A DNA stretch of 46,467 nt, from positions 1-46,467 of the forward strand of contig JAFZIV010000029.1 of the NCBI GenBank assembly GCA_017554235.1, given 5' to 3'. Under the pieces are notes generated by a model. That model did no database searches. It had not been told where the DNA came from and saw only the letters and a program-made list of their open reading frames with translations. Positions 35,065-43,958 of the stretch are shown in pieces (the first letter of the stretch is position 1; each line of letters begins with the position of its first letter). This stretch comes from Selenomonadaceae bacterium. Its GTDB lineage: Bacteria > Bacillota > Negativicutes > Selenomonadales > Selenomonadaceae. A program made the position numbers and the translations under genes.

Positions 35065-36066
35065 ATGCCGGAACAACAACAAATTACGCTCGAATCTGTG
35101 AAAAATTACATTAAAGAGTTGACACCAAAAAAAGATTTACTTTACATAATTCAGCCCTGTAGTGTTGGAGATTTCTTTTACACGGGAGGATTATCTCTCG
35201 CCGTTCAGAAACGTAAAAATAAACGCGCCACTGTTTTAATCGTCAAGGATCGTATGAAAAATCTCGGTGTCACTTACAAAAATTTTGAAGATATTGTTTA
35301 CATTCCAAATGACACGATGAATATTGTAATGCAATATTTTTATGTTAGCGGTGACTACGAAGGTGACAATTACATTTATGGACACTTCCACAAACCTACA
35401 CAAGGCGGAAATTTTATTTGGGACGAAACTTTACATTTGATTGACCGCTACAAAAAAGATGTTTTCAAAATTCCTATGGATACTCCATACGCTAAGCCTG
35501 TCGTGCCGAAAATTTCCAATGAGAATATCGCCGAACTTCATGAAAAATATATTATCGATAAGAATCGCACGATTATCATCACGCCTTACACTCACTCCAC
35601 TAAGCAACTTGATATGCGTTTTTGGATGTTTTTATCTATGGTGCTTATGGAAAAAAATTATATCGTCTATACAAATGTAGATGGAATTTCAGAACAAGCC
35701 GTACCCGGTACAGCCCCCATCACTACAAATATGCGCGAACTTTATTATATTGCTGACAAAGTGAATTGCTTTATTGGTGGACGCGTTGGAATTTTTGATT
35801 TTCTTGCAATGACGGACGCTAGGACATTTACCATTAATACTTTTCCCGATTGGCTTTGGGATGTAAGCGAACTCTATCCGCATTTCAATAATCATAGTTT
35901 TTTTAACGCAATAGATTATGTTCAACCGGCTACAAATTATTTTAAAGAAAAAGATGTTTCCGCGCAGATTAAACTTTCACATTCGCACATAAAAAATGAG
36001 GACATTGTTTATTCCTATGAAGAAATTTTTAATAAAGTTTTAAATGGTGTAATCAATATAAATTAA
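35065..36066 (+). CDS. GT-B/GT9-like putative glycosyltransferase, paralog 2
   Basis: 333 aa, 12 bases after its paralog, with GAGGAG before the ATG. Shared blocks include the [14 protein letters not shown] loop, [40 protein letters not shown] and [25 protein letters not shown]. The two proteins align end to end by eye, so the pair arose by tandem duplication. The Arg-Ser of the first copy's GMRSG is GGRVG here, which might change donor or acceptor choice. Function is inferred as for the first copy. Confidence 0.7.
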   Translation: MPEQQQITLESVKNYIKELTPKKDLLYIIQPCSVGDFFYTGGLSLAVQKRKNKRATVLIVKDRMKNLGVTYKNFEDIVYIPNDTMNIVMQYFYVSGDYEGDNYIYGHFHKPTQGGNFIWDETLHLIDRYKKDVFKIPMDTPYAKPVVPKISNENIAELHEKYIIDKNRTIIITPYTHSTKQLDMRFWMFLSMVLMEKNYIVYTNVDGISEQAVPGTAPITTNMRELYYIADKVNCFIGGRVGIFDFLAMTDARTFTINTFPDWLWDVSELYPHFNNHSFFNAIDYVQPATNYFKEKDVSAQIKLSHSHIKNEDIVYSYEEIFNKVLNGVININ

Positions 36067-36086
36067 AATTTAAAGGAGAGATTTTT

Positions 36087-37121
36087 TTGAAAGTCGCACT
36101 TATTACAGGAACGACGGGACAAGACGGCTCATATTTGTCCGAATTACTTTTATCGAAAGGCTACGAAGTTCATGGGATTCTTCGTCGCCACAGCACCAGT
36201 GGAACTGAAAAAATTGACCATATTTTAAACGACAAAAATTTTGCAGGGAAATTTTTTCTGCATTACGGCGATTTAACGGACTCAAATAATTTGACGACAT
36301 TGGTTAGAAAAATTTTGCCTGACGAAGTTTACAATTTAGCCGCGCAGTCTAATGTAGGAACGTCATTTGAAATTCCTGAGTACACGGCGGAAGCTACGGG
36401 CGTTGGGGCAGTAAGATTGCTTGAGGCGATTCATCAAATTAAGCCTACAGCAAAATTTTATCAAGCCTCGACTTCTGAACTTTTTGGCGGCTTACCTGAT
36501 ACCGCCCCACAAAGTGAAAAAACTCCTTTTCACCCCAGAAGTCCTTATGCGGTGGCAAAACTTTATGCTTATTGGATAACCGTCAACTATCGCGAATCTT
36601 ACGGGCTTTTTGCTTGCAACGGAATTTTATTCAATCACGAATCGCCAAGACGCGGTGCAGATTTTGTTACTAGGAAAATTACTCTTGCCGTTGCAAAAAT
36701 TATGGCGGGCAAACAGGAAAAACTTTCTCTCGGCAATTTAAATTCTAAACGCGATTGGGGATTTGCGGGCGATTATGTCGAAGGTATGTGGCGTATTTTG
36801 CAACAGGATAAGCCTGATGATTATGTTTTAGCGACTGGAGAAACGCATACAGTTCGCGAATTTGTCGAGGCGGCATTTGAGCAAGTCAACGTAAAAATTC
36901 GTTGGGAAGGTGAAGGCGTCGACGAAAAAGGTTACTGTGAAAAAACCGGCAAATTACTCGTTGATGTTAATCCTGAATTTTTCCGTCCTGCCGAAGTCGA
37001 TTTACTTTTGGGTGATCCCACGAAGGCTGAAAAAAATCTTGGCTGGCATCGCAAAGTTTCTTTTAAAGATTTGGTAAAAATTATGGTTGAATCTGATTTG
37101 AAAAAGTTTGGAGTGAGGTAA
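36087..37121 (+). CDS. gmd: GDP-mannose 4,6-dehydratase
   Basis: 344 aa extended short-chain dehydrogenase. It starts [27 protein letters not shown] and keeps the catalytic STSELFG (Thr/Glu) at about residue 130 and YAVAK at about 155. The Gmd-specific [16 protein letters not shown] lies at about 187. It converts GDP-mannose to GDP-4-keto-6-deoxymannose, precursor of GDP-fucose, rhamnose or perosamine sugars. The next pathway enzyme (fcl, rmd or per) is not in the window. TTG start with GGAGAG upstream. It sits between the GT-like pair and the DUF4254 genes. Confidence 0.96.
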   Translation: MKVALITGTTGQDGSYLSELLLSKGYEVHGILRRHSTSGTEKIDHILNDKNFAGKFFLHYGDLTDSNNLTTLVRKILPDEVYNLAAQSNVGTSFEIPEYTAEATGVGAVRLLEAIHQIKPTAKFYQASTSELFGGLPDTAPQSEKTPFHPRSPYAVAKLYAYWITVNYRESYGLFACNGILFNHESPRRGADFVTRKITLAVAKIMAGKQEKLSLGNLNSKRDWGFAGDYVEGMWRILQQDKPDDYVLATGETHTVREFVEAAFEQVNVKIRWEGEGVDEKGYCEKTGKLLVDVNPEFFRPAEVDLLLGDPTKAEKNLGWHRKVSFKDLVKIMVESDLKKFGVR

Positions 37122-37448
37122 TTGACAGCTGAAGAAATTGCAACGCTGATTCGTAAGACTATAGCTGATTGGCACGTAGAAAACGAAAATCGCCCGCTTG
37201 ACTACGTTGTAGTGACGGACGAGATTAGGCGCATTAAACCTTTGAATGAACACAGAGACAATTTGTCCGAAGTCGTAAAAGATTTGGCGTTGACGAATAT
37301 TGAAATTTGGCATCAAGAGGACATTGCGCGTACAAATCTTGACGAAAATGTTGTGAGGGCAAAACGTAACATTGACCCGCTTAATCAGCACCGCAACGAT
37401 TTAATGGAAGAGATTGACGAAATTTTTTTGGACAAAGTGAAAGGTTGA
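37122..37448 (+). CDS. DUF4254-like protein, N-terminal half
   Basis: 108 aa from a TTG immediately after the gmd stop, with GAGTGAGG upstream. ADWHVENENRP, then NIEIWHQEDIARTNLDE and AKRNIDPLNQHRNDLMEEIDE match the first half of the DUF4254 family (WH...N, LWxxEDxAR, AKRxID..NQxRND). The family is found beside GT9 glycosyltransferases in polysaccharide loci, and its role is unknown. The usual second half is encoded by the next gene in the same frame after a single TGA, so the protein appears split. Confidence 0.65.
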   Translation: MTAEEIATLIRKTIADWHVENENRPLDYVVVTDEIRRIKPLNEHRDNLSEVVKDLALTNIEIWHQEDIARTNLDENVVRAKRNIDPLNQHRNDLMEEIDEIFLDKVKG

Positions 37449-37460
37449 GGTGAAATTTTT

Positions 37461-37724
37461 ATGGAGACGGTTGGAAGTTTGGTCGACAAGCTTAGCATTA
37501 ACGAGTTGAAAATTTTTCATATGGAAGAGCAGAATCGCCGCACGGACGTTGACGAAAAATTTCACGATGACTGCGAATTGAGACTGAATATTTTGCGCGT
37601 ACAGCGTGACGATTTGACGGAAGAATTGCAGACGTTAATGGACGACGTTTTGGCGGGCAGGAAAAAATTTAAGCTTTATCGCCAAATGAAAATGTACAAC
37701 GATAAAAAATACAGAAAAAATTAG
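37461..37724 (+). CDS. DUF4254-like protein, C-terminal half
   Basis: 87 aa. GSLVDKLSINELKIFHMEEQ and the end FKLYRQMKMYND match the second half of the DUF4254 family. The frame is the same as that of the preceding gene, separated by one TGA and four sense codons. GAGGTGA placed eight bases before this ATG would allow independent initiation. Either a stable gene fission or a nonsense mutation rescued by a restart site. Confidence 0.65.
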   Translation: METVGSLVDKLSINELKIFHMEEQNRRTDVDEKFHDDCELRLNILRVQRDDLTEELQTLMDDVLAGRKKFKLYRQMKMYNDKKYRKN

Positions 37725-37734
37725 GCAGAACGTC

Positions 37735-37765
37735 TGAAAAAAAATAAACGCCCAATTTAGGCGTC
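37735..37765 (-). terminator. terminator of the minus-strand secreted-protein gene
   Basis: On the minus strand ACGCC and GGCGT form a stem around a short A/T loop, followed by a T-rich run. It lies about 50 bases after the stop of the gene at 37815-38504. Confidence 0.6.
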
Positions 37766-37782
37766 ACAAATATAATTACATT

Positions 37783-37813
37783 CCTTCCAGAATTTTTGGA
37801 GGGATTTTTTTAT
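37783..37813 (+). terminator. terminator of the gmd/DUF4254 operon
   Basis: CCTTCC and GGAGGG (one G-T pair) enclose a 9-base loop and are followed by T7, about 60 bases after the DUF4254 C-terminal gene. Paired with the opposite terminator it separates convergent operons. Confidence 0.65.
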
Positions 37814-37814
37814 T

Positions 37815-38504
37815 TTAACGTATTCGCGTAGAAGTACTTGTCCTGCGTCTGTTAATGGTAGAATTTTTGTCGTCGTCTTTGTCCTTATCTTCCTCAAGTT
37901 CTTCCTTCGGTAAATCGCCCGGCAGAGTAATTTTATTTATCGGATAATCTTTAGGATTAAGTTTAGCATCTCTTCTGCTGAGTTTACCTTTCGAACGCTC
38001 AATCAAAGTGTCGGTGTTGAATCGCGCCCAAATTAAAATTGTGCGGTAAAAGCGACACATTACACTGGTACGCGGAATTTCTGACATCTTAACAGGTTCA
38101 CCGGAAATATCGCTGTCCAACTCCGTGAAAGTATCGTCAAGGTCAACGCGCCGCGTAATTTGTACCGTGCCGTTTCTTAAATCGAAAGTCAAATAATCTG
38201 CGCGTCCAGCCAAAATGTTGTAACCTTCAAGCGATTGATTTTTCCAACGGCGTTTCTGAATTACGTCTTGAATCTGAATATCGTCGTAGGTGCAAAGCGT
38301 CGGCACGTTCAAAGTATAAAGGTCAATCGTACCGTCATAATTTACACCGTAATTCATCTGCTCTATGTTGAAAAAATAATTGCCACGTGAAGTTGACTGA
38401 ACCCACATAAAAATATTTTCGGGAACATGTACTTCTTTAGCAAAAGTTACAGGCGATGTTGAAAGAATCATCGCTGCCAAAATTCCAATTAAAAATTTTC
38501 TCAA
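37815..38504 (-). CDS. secreted protein of unknown function
   Basis: 229 aa. A clear signal peptide (RKFLIGILAAMILSTSPVTFA, residues 2-22) precedes a beta-rich domain with several Tyr/Trp residues (FMWVQSTSRGNYFFNIEQM). The C-terminal tail is highly charged (EELEEDKDKDDDKN, then Arg/Thr-rich). It would be periplasmic or outer-surface. I do not recognise the family. A heptamer-repeat hairpin separates it from metA. Confidence 0.7.
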   Translation of the reverse strand: MRKFLIGILAAMILSTSPVTFAKEVHVPENIFMWVQSTSRGNYFFNIEQMNYGVNYDGTIDLYTLNVPTLCTYDDIQIQDVIQKRRWKNQSLEGYNILAGRADYLTFDLRNGTVQITRRVDLDDTFTELDSDISGEPVKMSEIPRTSVMCRFYRTILIWARFNTDTLIERSKGKLSRRDAKLNPKDYPINKITLPGDLPKEELEEDKDKDDDKNSTINRRRTSTSTRIR

Positions 38505-38518
38505 AAAATCTTCTCCTT

Positions 38519-38590
38519 CATTAGTTAGTGGTCAGTAATCAGTGGTCAGTGTTCAGTTAAAAAATTCTGATCACTTTTCACTGATCACTT
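38519..38590. repeat. inverted heptamer repeat between metA and the secreted-protein gene
   Basis: Four imperfect tandem copies of gtcagtg/atcagtg (period 7) are followed by complementary copies (gatcact, ttcact, gatcact) about eight bases later. The halves can fold into a hairpin of about 30 bases per arm. Same class as the repeats in the chemotaxis operon. Confidence 0.75.
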
Positions 38591-38595
38591 TATTT

Positions 38596-39513
38596 CTATC
38601 CAATAGAATCAATCTCATAAGGTGTCTCTTGATAGACGTAATAGTTTAACCAATTCGCAAAAAGTAAATGCGCAACCGACCGCCATTTTACAACGGGTTC
38701 ACGTGACGGATCATCATTAGGATAATAATTTTGCGGAATGTTGGGATTAAGCCCCGCCTTAACGTCGCGCTCGTATTCACTCTTCAAAGTGTACGGATCA
38801 TATTCAGCATGTCCCGTTATGAAAAATTGCCGCTTGTCCAAATTCGCAATCGCATAAATCCCCGCGTCGTCCGATTCTGCTAAAATTTTCAGTGCCGGAA
38901 CTTTTTCTAAATCTGCGCGGCGAACTTCTGTATAACGTGAATGCGGAACAAAAAATTCATCATCGAATCCGCGAAAAAGTTTTTCATGTCGCACGCACAA
39001 TTTATGACGATAGACGCCGGAAATTTTCTCGTCCAAAGTAAATTTCGGTATGCCGTAATGATAATAAAGACCCGCTTGCGCTCCCCAACAAATATGGAAT
39101 GTCGACCAAACATTTTTTTTGCTCCACTCCATAATTTCTTTGAGTTCATTCCAATACGCAACATCTTCAAAATCTAACAACTCAATTGGCGCACCCGTTA
39201 TTATCAAGCCGTCGTATTTTTTATTACGAACGTCATTGAAAGTTCCGTAAAATTCCGTGAGATAATTTCTTGACGTATGCGTTGGAATGTAAGTTGCTGT
39301 GTAAATAAAATCTACTTCAACTTGCAACGGCGTATTTCCCAAAAGTCTCAAAAGTTGTGTTTCAGTTACTGATTTTATCGGCATTAAATTCAAAATCAAA
39401 ATTTTAAGCGGGCGTATGTCTTGCGTATAAGCTCTGTCCGCGTCCATTACAAAAATATTTTCGCTTTCCAAAATGTTCGTTGCAGGTAAGTTATTTGGAA
39501 TTTTTATCGGCAA
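38596..39513 (-). CDS. metAA: homoserine O-acetyltransferase of the MetA family
   Basis: 305 aa from the TTG at 39513, with GAGGTGA seven bases upstream, giving the family start [11 protein letters not shown]. MetA-type transferase: catalytic Cys142 in [12 protein letters not shown], His in FITGHAEYD. Codon 111 encodes Glu ([10 protein letters not shown]). Glu at 111 marks acetyl-CoA users and Gly marks succinyl-CoA users in this family, so the product is predicted to be O-acetylhomoserine for methionine synthesis. The numbering fits exactly when the TTG is residue 1. It follows hemC on the minus strand. Confidence 0.93.
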   Translation of the reverse strand: MPIKIPNNLPATNILESENIFVMDADRAYTQDIRPLKILILNLMPIKSVTETQLLRLLGNTPLQVEVDFIYTATYIPTHTSRNYLTEFYGTFNDVRNKKYDGLIITGAPIELLDFEDVAYWNELKEIMEWSKKNVWSTFHICWGAQAGLYYHYGIPKFTLDEKISGVYRHKLCVRHEKLFRGFDDEFFVPHSRYTEVRRADLEKVPALKILAESDDAGIYAIANLDKRQFFITGHAEYDPYTLKSEYERDVKAGLNPNIPQNYYPNDDPSREPVVKWRSVAHLLFANWLNYYVYQETPYEIDSIG

Positions 39514-39525
39514 TAATATCACCTC

Positions 39526-39562
39526 AATTTTTAGGGAATAGGGATTAGGGAATAGGGAAGAA
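39526..39562. repeat. 7-base-period repeat between hemC and metA
   Basis: Four near-copies of agggaat/agggatt in tandem (period 7). A complementary atccctaa lies about 20 bases away at the end of hemC, so a small stem can form. Unit equals the complement of the attccct block at 7798-7865. Confidence 0.6.
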
Positions 39563-39566
39563 AATT

Positions 39567-40475
39567 CTAAGTCATAATCCCTAAAATTTCTCGTCCGCCG
39601 TTTGCTAAAAGTTTTTCGGCAAAATTTTTTCCGAAGTTATCAAGATTTTCAATCGTATCAACGGCAGTATCCTTAACAAAATTTTTCCCGTCAAGCGATG
39701 CGATAACTGCACGAGCAAAAATTTTATCTCCGTCAACTTCAGCAAAAATGCCGACGGGAATTTGACAACCTCCACCCACGACTTGAAGAAAATCACGTTC
39801 AACTTTTACTTCCGCGCAGGTTTCGTAATCATTCAAAAATTTTATGGCGTCAAAAGTTTTACTGTCATCTGCGCGAATTTCTACAGCAATAGCACCTTGC
39901 CCAGCCGCAGGAATTATCTGCGTTAAAGTCTGATTTATTCGCGAATCATAGCCAAGACGTTTAAGACCAGCCGCCGCCAAAATTACCGCGTCAAATTCTC
40001 CGGCGTCAAGTTTTTTCAATCGCGTATCGACGTTACCACGTAAATTTTTTATTGTCAAGTCAGGACGCAAAATCAAAATCTGCGCGGCACGTCTCAAGCT
40101 TGAAGTCCCGACAATCGCGCCTTGCGGAAGTTCATCAAAATTTGAAAATTTATTGCTTACAAAGGCGTCAAAAGGATTTTCGCGCCGAGCTATAACGGCG
40201 ATTTTAAATTTTTCGTCAAGTTCCGTCGGTACGTCTTTCAAGCTGTGTACTGCAATATCAATCTTTCCCGACAAAAGTTGAAGTTCCAATTCCTTCGTGA
40301 ATAAACCCTTGCCGCCAATTTTTGCAAGCGGTGCGTCCAAAATTTTATCGCCCTGCGTCTGAACCTTGACGAGTTCAACTTCAATGTTCGGATTATTTTT
40401 TACAATCTCCGCCGCAATAAAATTTGATTGCCATAAAGCTAACTTACTGCCGCGAGTTCCAATTTTAATTTTCAT
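39567..40475 (-). CDS. hemC: porphobilinogen deaminase (hydroxymethylbilane synthase)
   Basis: 302 aa from the ATG at 40475, which overlaps the end of thrC by 11 bases; an in-frame TTG five codons upstream is possible. [23 protein letters not shown] at about residue 80, [10 protein letters not shown] at about 125 and the dipyrromethane-cofactor Cys in GGGCQIPVG at about 236 are visible. It condenses four porphobilinogens to hydroxymethylbilane for haem, sirohaem and B12. No other hem genes are adjacent. Confidence 0.96.
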   Translation of the reverse strand: MKIKIGTRGSKLALWQSNFIAAEIVKNNPNIEVELVKVQTQGDKILDAPLAKIGGKGLFTKELELQLLSGKIDIAVHSLKDVPTELDEKFKIAVIARRENPFDAFVSNKFSNFDELPQGAIVGTSSLRRAAQILILRPDLTIKNLRGNVDTRLKKLDAGEFDAVILAAAGLKRLGYDSRINQTLTQIIPAAGQGAIAVEIRADDSKTFDAIKFLNDYETCAEVKVERDFLQVVGGGCQIPVGIFAEVDGDKIFARAVIASLDGKNFVKDTAVDTIENLDNFGKNFAEKLLANGGREILGIMT

Positions 40476-41982
40476 TTTTATTTGCCGCAAACGTCAAAAC
40501 TCTGTCGGTCATTTCTTCTTTTTCGCAAACATCTTCATGTAAAATTTTTGCGCCGTTAAGTTTCGCCAAATTTTTGGGTATTCGCTTTTTCGCAATAATT
40601 TCAAGTTTATCAAGTTGCTTAAGATCATCAATACCGTCAATATTTTCACCCAACGCCGTCAAAACCGAACTTGTAAATTTAAACGCGCTGGCAGTCGACG
40701 CAATTATTATCGGCGTCATATCGCGAGTATCACGACGATAATTGCTCAAAACTTTCAAGGCAACGGCTGTGTGCGGATCAACAATATATTTGAAATGCCC
40801 GAACACTTCTTTAATCATATTGGCGGTCTCTTCTTCGGTTGCAAAGTCCGCGTAAAAAATTTTATCCAACTTTTTCTTAAGCGGCGTGTCAATTTTATAT
40901 TTACCCGTCGTGTTGAGTTGCGTCATAAATCTTTTAATTTGGTCAGTATGTCCCGCCTCATGATAAAGAAGACGTTCAAGGTTGCTTGAAATTAAAATGT
41001 CCATCGAAGGGCTAATCGTTTTATGAAATTCGCGATTGCGATTGTAAACACCCGTGCGGAAAAATTCCGTCAAAACATTATTGACGTTAGACGCGCAGAT
41101 TAAACGCTTGACGGGAAGTCCCATACGTTTTGCGTAATAGGCGGCAAGAATATTTCCAAAATTACCAGTCGGCACAACGATATTAACCACGTCGCCGAGT
41201 TTAAGTTGATTCGACTTGACAAATTCCGCGTAAGATGAAAAATAGTAAGCAATTTGCGGCACAAGACGCCCCCAATTAATGGAGTTTGCGGAACTTAATT
41301 TTATATTTGCGGCGGCAAGTTGTTCACGAATTTTTTCATCGCTGAAAATTTTCTTAACGCCGGTCTGCGCATCATCAAAATTTCCATTGACTGCAGTCAC
41401 GTTGACATTATCGCCGACTTGCGTAACCATTTGCAAGCGTTGAATTTTACTTACGCCGCCGTTGGGATAGAAGACCATAATTTTTGTCTGCGGAACGTCT
41501 GCAAATCCTGCCAACGCCGCCTTACCTGTATCGCCGGATGTTGCAACTAAAATTAAAATTTCTTTAGTCTCGCCCGTCTTACGTAGTGCATAAGTCATAA
41601 GGCGCGGCAAAATCTGTAACGCCAAATCTTTAAACGCATATGTCGGACCGTGCCAAAGTTCAGCAACGCCGATTGGGAATTTAGGATTTTTAGGATCGTT
41701 TACCAAAATCGACAGCGGAACTTTCGCGGAAACGTCGAACCAATTATAGGCAAGCTCGGCGCATTCAAAAAGCTCATCTTCGGTATAATCCGTCAAAAAT
41801 TTTTGCAGAATAATTCCCGCGCATTTGGCGTAAGGAAGTCCTACAAGTTTTCCAATTTCTTCAAGTTTCATTTTAGGGATTGATTCCGGCACAAAAAGCC
41901 CGCCGTCAGGTGCTAACCCTTGCAGAATCGCTTCCGCTGAATTTACGGGCTTAATCTTTGAACGTGTGCTTATATATTTCAA
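40465..41982 (-). CDS. thrC: threonine synthase
   Basis: 505 aa, fold-type II PLP enzyme. It starts KYISTRSKIKPVNSAEAILQGLAPDGGLFVPE. The PLP Lys sits in TYAFKDLALQ at about residue 115, and the phosphate/cofactor loops are ATSGDTGKAAL at about 148 and PTGNFGN at about 265. It converts O-phosphohomoserine to threonine. It is the first gene of a minus-strand unit thrC-hemC-metA; thrC and metA both use the homoserine branch point. Confidence 0.96.
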   Translation of the reverse strand: MKYISTRSKIKPVNSAEAILQGLAPDGGLFVPESIPKMKLEEIGKLVGLPYAKCAGIILQKFLTDYTEDELFECAELAYNWFDVSAKVPLSILVNDPKNPKFPIGVAELWHGPTYAFKDLALQILPRLMTYALRKTGETKEILILVATSGDTGKAALAGFADVPQTKIMVFYPNGGVSKIQRLQMVTQVGDNVNVTAVNGNFDDAQTGVKKIFSDEKIREQLAAANIKLSSANSINWGRLVPQIAYYFSSYAEFVKSNQLKLGDVVNIVVPTGNFGNILAAYYAKRMGLPVKRLICASNVNNVLTEFFRTGVYNRNREFHKTISPSMDILISSNLERLLYHEAGHTDQIKRFMTQLNTTGKYKIDTPLKKKLDKIFYADFATEEETANMIKEVFGHFKYIVDPHTAVALKVLSNYRRDTRDMTPIIIASTASAFKFTSSVLTALGENIDGIDDLKQLDKLEIIAKKRIPKNLAKLNGAKILHEDVCEKEEMTDRVLTFAANKNEN

Positions 41983-42037
41983 AAAAATTTTCCCCTTTCA
42001 CAAATTCTGAATGAGAATTTTTTATTGTAGTTTGTAA

Positions 42038-42067
42038 ATTATAATCTCAAACAAAGGTTAGGGTCAA
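42038..42067 (-). promoter_or_regulatory. promoter for thrC-hemC-metA
   Basis: On the minus strand TTGACC and TATAAT are separated by 18 bases, 55 bases before the thrC ATG. No riboswitch-like fold was recognised in the short leader. Confidence 0.7.
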
Positions 42068-42101
42068 GCGTTGAAAATTCTGTGCAATAAAAAATTAAAT
42101 G

Positions 42102-42110
42102 TGATATAAT
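42102..42110 (+). promoter_or_regulatory. extended -10 promoter element for coaX
   Basis: TGATATAAT carries the TGn extension and a consensus -10. No good -35 is visible. It lies 50 bases before the coaX start. Confidence 0.4.
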
Positions 42111-42159
42111 TAATTTAATATTTGTGTAAAATTTTTTTATGTGCAGAGGAGTTAAAGAA

Positions 42160-42933
42160 TTGCTTTTAGTAATCGATATTGGCAACAGTAATATTGTAAT
42201 GGGAACTTACAAAGAAAAAACGCTGATTAATCATTGGCGAATTTCCACTGACAGACAAAAAACCGGCGACGAATATGGTATGCTGATTAATGATTTATTT
42301 CGTTATCAAGGCGTAAGTATCGGCGACGTTGATGACATAATTATTTCTTCGGTTGTGCCGCCGCTTATAGTTCCTATAGTGAAAATGTGCGAGAGATATT
42401 TTAAAATTCATCCGTTAGTTGTCGGACCGGGCATTAAGACAGGCATAAAATTAAATTATGAAAATCCTCGTGTAATTGGCGCGGATAGAATTGTAAATGT
42501 TGTAGGCGCGTATGAACTTTACGGCGGACCGCTGATTGTTATCGACATTGGAACTGCGACAACTTTTGATGTTGTAGCTGATAACGGAGATTTTTTAGGT
42601 GGAGTCATTGCGCCGGGTATTACCGCAAGTGCCGAATCTCTTTTCAGTTCAACAGCTAAACTTCCCAGAATTGAACTTGTTCCGCCTAAAAATGTTATCG
42701 GTCGAAATACTATTAGTTGTATGCAGTCAGGAATTATTTACGGTTACGTTGGACAAATTGACGCGATTGTTACAAAAATTCGCGAAGAAATGGGCGAAAA
42801 TTGGAAAGCTCAAGTTATTGCAACAGGCGGGCTTGCGCGTATGATTTTCAAGGAATCTAATACGATTGATAAGATTGACCATTTCTTGACGCTTAGCGGT
42901 CTGCGTGTCCTGTATGAAAGAAATAAATCTTAA
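42160..42933 (+). CDS. coaX: type III pantothenate kinase
   Basis: 257 aa from the TTG at 42160 (GAGGAG upstream), giving MLLVIDIGNSN; the frame is open seven codons further to an ATG before the ribosome-binding site. ASKHA-fold kinase: phosphate loop DIGNSNIVMG, PRVIGADRIVNVVGA at about residue 105, IDIGTATTFDVV at about 128 and TGGLARMI at about 230. It phosphorylates pantothenate in the first step of CoA synthesis and typically uses a monovalent cation. Confidence 0.95.
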   Translation: MLLVIDIGNSNIVMGTYKEKTLINHWRISTDRQKTGDEYGMLINDLFRYQGVSIGDVDDIIISSVVPPLIVPIVKMCERYFKIHPLVVGPGIKTGIKLNYENPRVIGADRIVNVVGAYELYGGPLIVIDIGTATTFDVVADNGDFLGGVIAPGITASAESLFSSTAKLPRIELVPPKNVIGRNTISCMQSGIIYGYVGQIDAIVTKIREEMGENWKAQVIATGGLARMIFKESNTIDKIDHFLTLSGLRVLYERNKS

Positions 42934-42976
42934 CGGGAATGTTGGTAGACAAAATTGAGTACACATTAAAATTTTG

Positions 42977-43005
42977 TTGATAAAACTTTCGATTCGGTTT
43001 ATAAT
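42977..43005 (+). promoter_or_regulatory. promoter for the DUF1858 gene
   Basis: TTGATA and TATAAT separated by 17 bases, 45 bases before the start of the DUF1858 gene. Confidence 0.7.
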
Positions 43006-43007
43006 CT

Positions 43008-43034
43008 CTTAAAAGCTTAAAGCTATAAGCTGAA
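43008..43034. repeat. short period-7 repeat in the DUF1858 leader
   Basis: aaagctt, aaagcta, taagctg in tandem, 15 bases before the start codon. The gctt/aagc units can pair with each other. A short member of the heptamer-repeat class. Confidence 0.4.
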
Positions 43035-43049
43035 ATGGAGTGAAACTTT

Positions 43050-43280
43050 TTGAAAATAACCAAAGATATGAACATTACCGAAGTTGTACAAAAATTTCCA
43101 GATACTTTACCCGTTTTTATGTACGCCGGTATGGGTTGCGTCGGCTGTATGGCAGCACAATTTGAAAATATTGAACAGGGAGCGATGGCTCACGGAATTG
43201 ACGTTGACGCTCTCGTTGACGCACTTAACGAAATCATAAACGCGCCAGATTTAACCGAAGAAAATTTAACGGCAGAATAA
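43050..43280 (+). CDS. DUF1858 domain protein
   Basis: 76 aa from a TTG with GGAGTG upstream. ITKDMNITEVVQKFPDTLPVFMYAGMGCVGC matches the DUF1858 domain, a small helical module with a GC-x-x-C pair at about residues 29-33. It occurs alone or next to hybrid-cluster/redox proteins. The cysteines suggest a metal or redox site. Function unknown. It has its own promoter and a terminator, so it is monocistronic. Confidence 0.85.
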   Translation: MKITKDMNITEVVQKFPDTLPVFMYAGMGCVGCMAAQFENIEQGAMAHGIDVDALVDALNEIINAPDLTEENLTAE

Positions 43281-43310
43281 AATTTTTTCTTTAAAAATTT
43301 GTAAAAAAAT

Positions 43311-43338
43311 TATCCCGATGATTGGTCGGGATTTTTTT
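43311..43338. terminator. bidirectional terminator
   Basis: ATCCCGA and TCGGGAT form a perfect 7-bp stem around a 7-base loop, with T7 on the plus strand and an A7 run before it, so it can end both the DUF1858 transcript and the convergent gene at 43354. Confidence 0.8.
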
Positions 43339-43353
43339 ATTGAAAAATTGTTT

Positions 43354-43761
43354 TTATAAATTGTAGCGTTCAAGTTCAGTGACTTCGACATTTTCTGATT
43401 TAATTTTTAAATTCCAGTAAATATCATCACAATCTGAATCAGAAATTGTTTCGACAGAAAAAATTACAAAATTTCCGTCTTCGTCAATGTCAGCAGAATA
43501 AATTTCGCTGTCGAGTTCATTTGAAAAAATTTTTTCTGAAATATTTTCGTCGTATTCAAGAAACGAAACATTTTCAAAAGTTACGGAAATTTTTCCATTA
43601 GTAGGCTCATCATTTTTGTACCAATTTTGCATCCAAAAACAAAATTCAATCGTCAGCGTAAGATTTTTAGTTTTTTCGTCGAAATTAATTTTTTCAATGT
43701 TGCTGTCGTGCAAATAATATTTTTCCGCAAATTCTGTAATTGTCAATTCAATCATCCTCAT
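43354..43761 (-). CDS. small acidic protein of unknown function
   Basis: 135 aa, acidic, soluble. It starts IELTITEFAEKYYLHDSNIEK; a YxLHDSxI block near residue 16 followed by alternating beta strands (NLTLTIEFCFWMQNW, GKISVTFENVSFLEY) is seen in several uncharacterised small proteins. I cannot assign it. The start at 43761 has only a weak site; a second ATG two codons later is equally possible. It is on the opposite strand to both neighbours and more AT-rich than them, perhaps acquired. Confidence 0.65.
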   Translation of the reverse strand: MRMIELTITEFAEKYYLHDSNIEKINFDEKTKNLTLTIEFCFWMQNWYKNDEPTNGKISVTFENVSFLEYDENISEKIFSNELDSEIYSADIDEDGNFVIFSVETISDSDCDDIYWNLKIKSENVEVTELERYNL

Positions 43762-43881
43762 TTCTTTTTTGAAATAATGCGTGATTCATCAGAACCTTTT
43801 CTAATTCTGTCTTACTTCATGATATTTTTCAAGGTGTTCAACTTATTCTTGCAATCCGCCAAAAATTTTGGCGTTATAAAA

Positions 43882-43911
43882 TTGTGGACAAAATCCCTGC
43901 CACGTTATAAA
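43882..43911 (+). promoter_or_regulatory. possible promoter for corA
   Basis: TTGTGG and TATAAA, 18 bases apart, about 50 bases before the corA start. Confidence 0.4.
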
Positions 43912-43958
43912 ATAATTTAGAAATTATTTTTAGTTTTGTACGGGAGGAGGCGCGAAAT

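Noticed and set aside
37446-37448. The TGA in the DUF4254 gene as a selenocysteine codon
   Set aside because: No selenocysteine insertion hairpin was recognised after it, the flanking residues suggest a linker rather than a catalytic site, and a good restart site follows at once.
43627-43920. 97-aa plus-strand frame ahead of corA
   Set aside because: It is mostly antisense to the 43354-43761 gene and spans the likely corA promoter without a ribosome-binding site.
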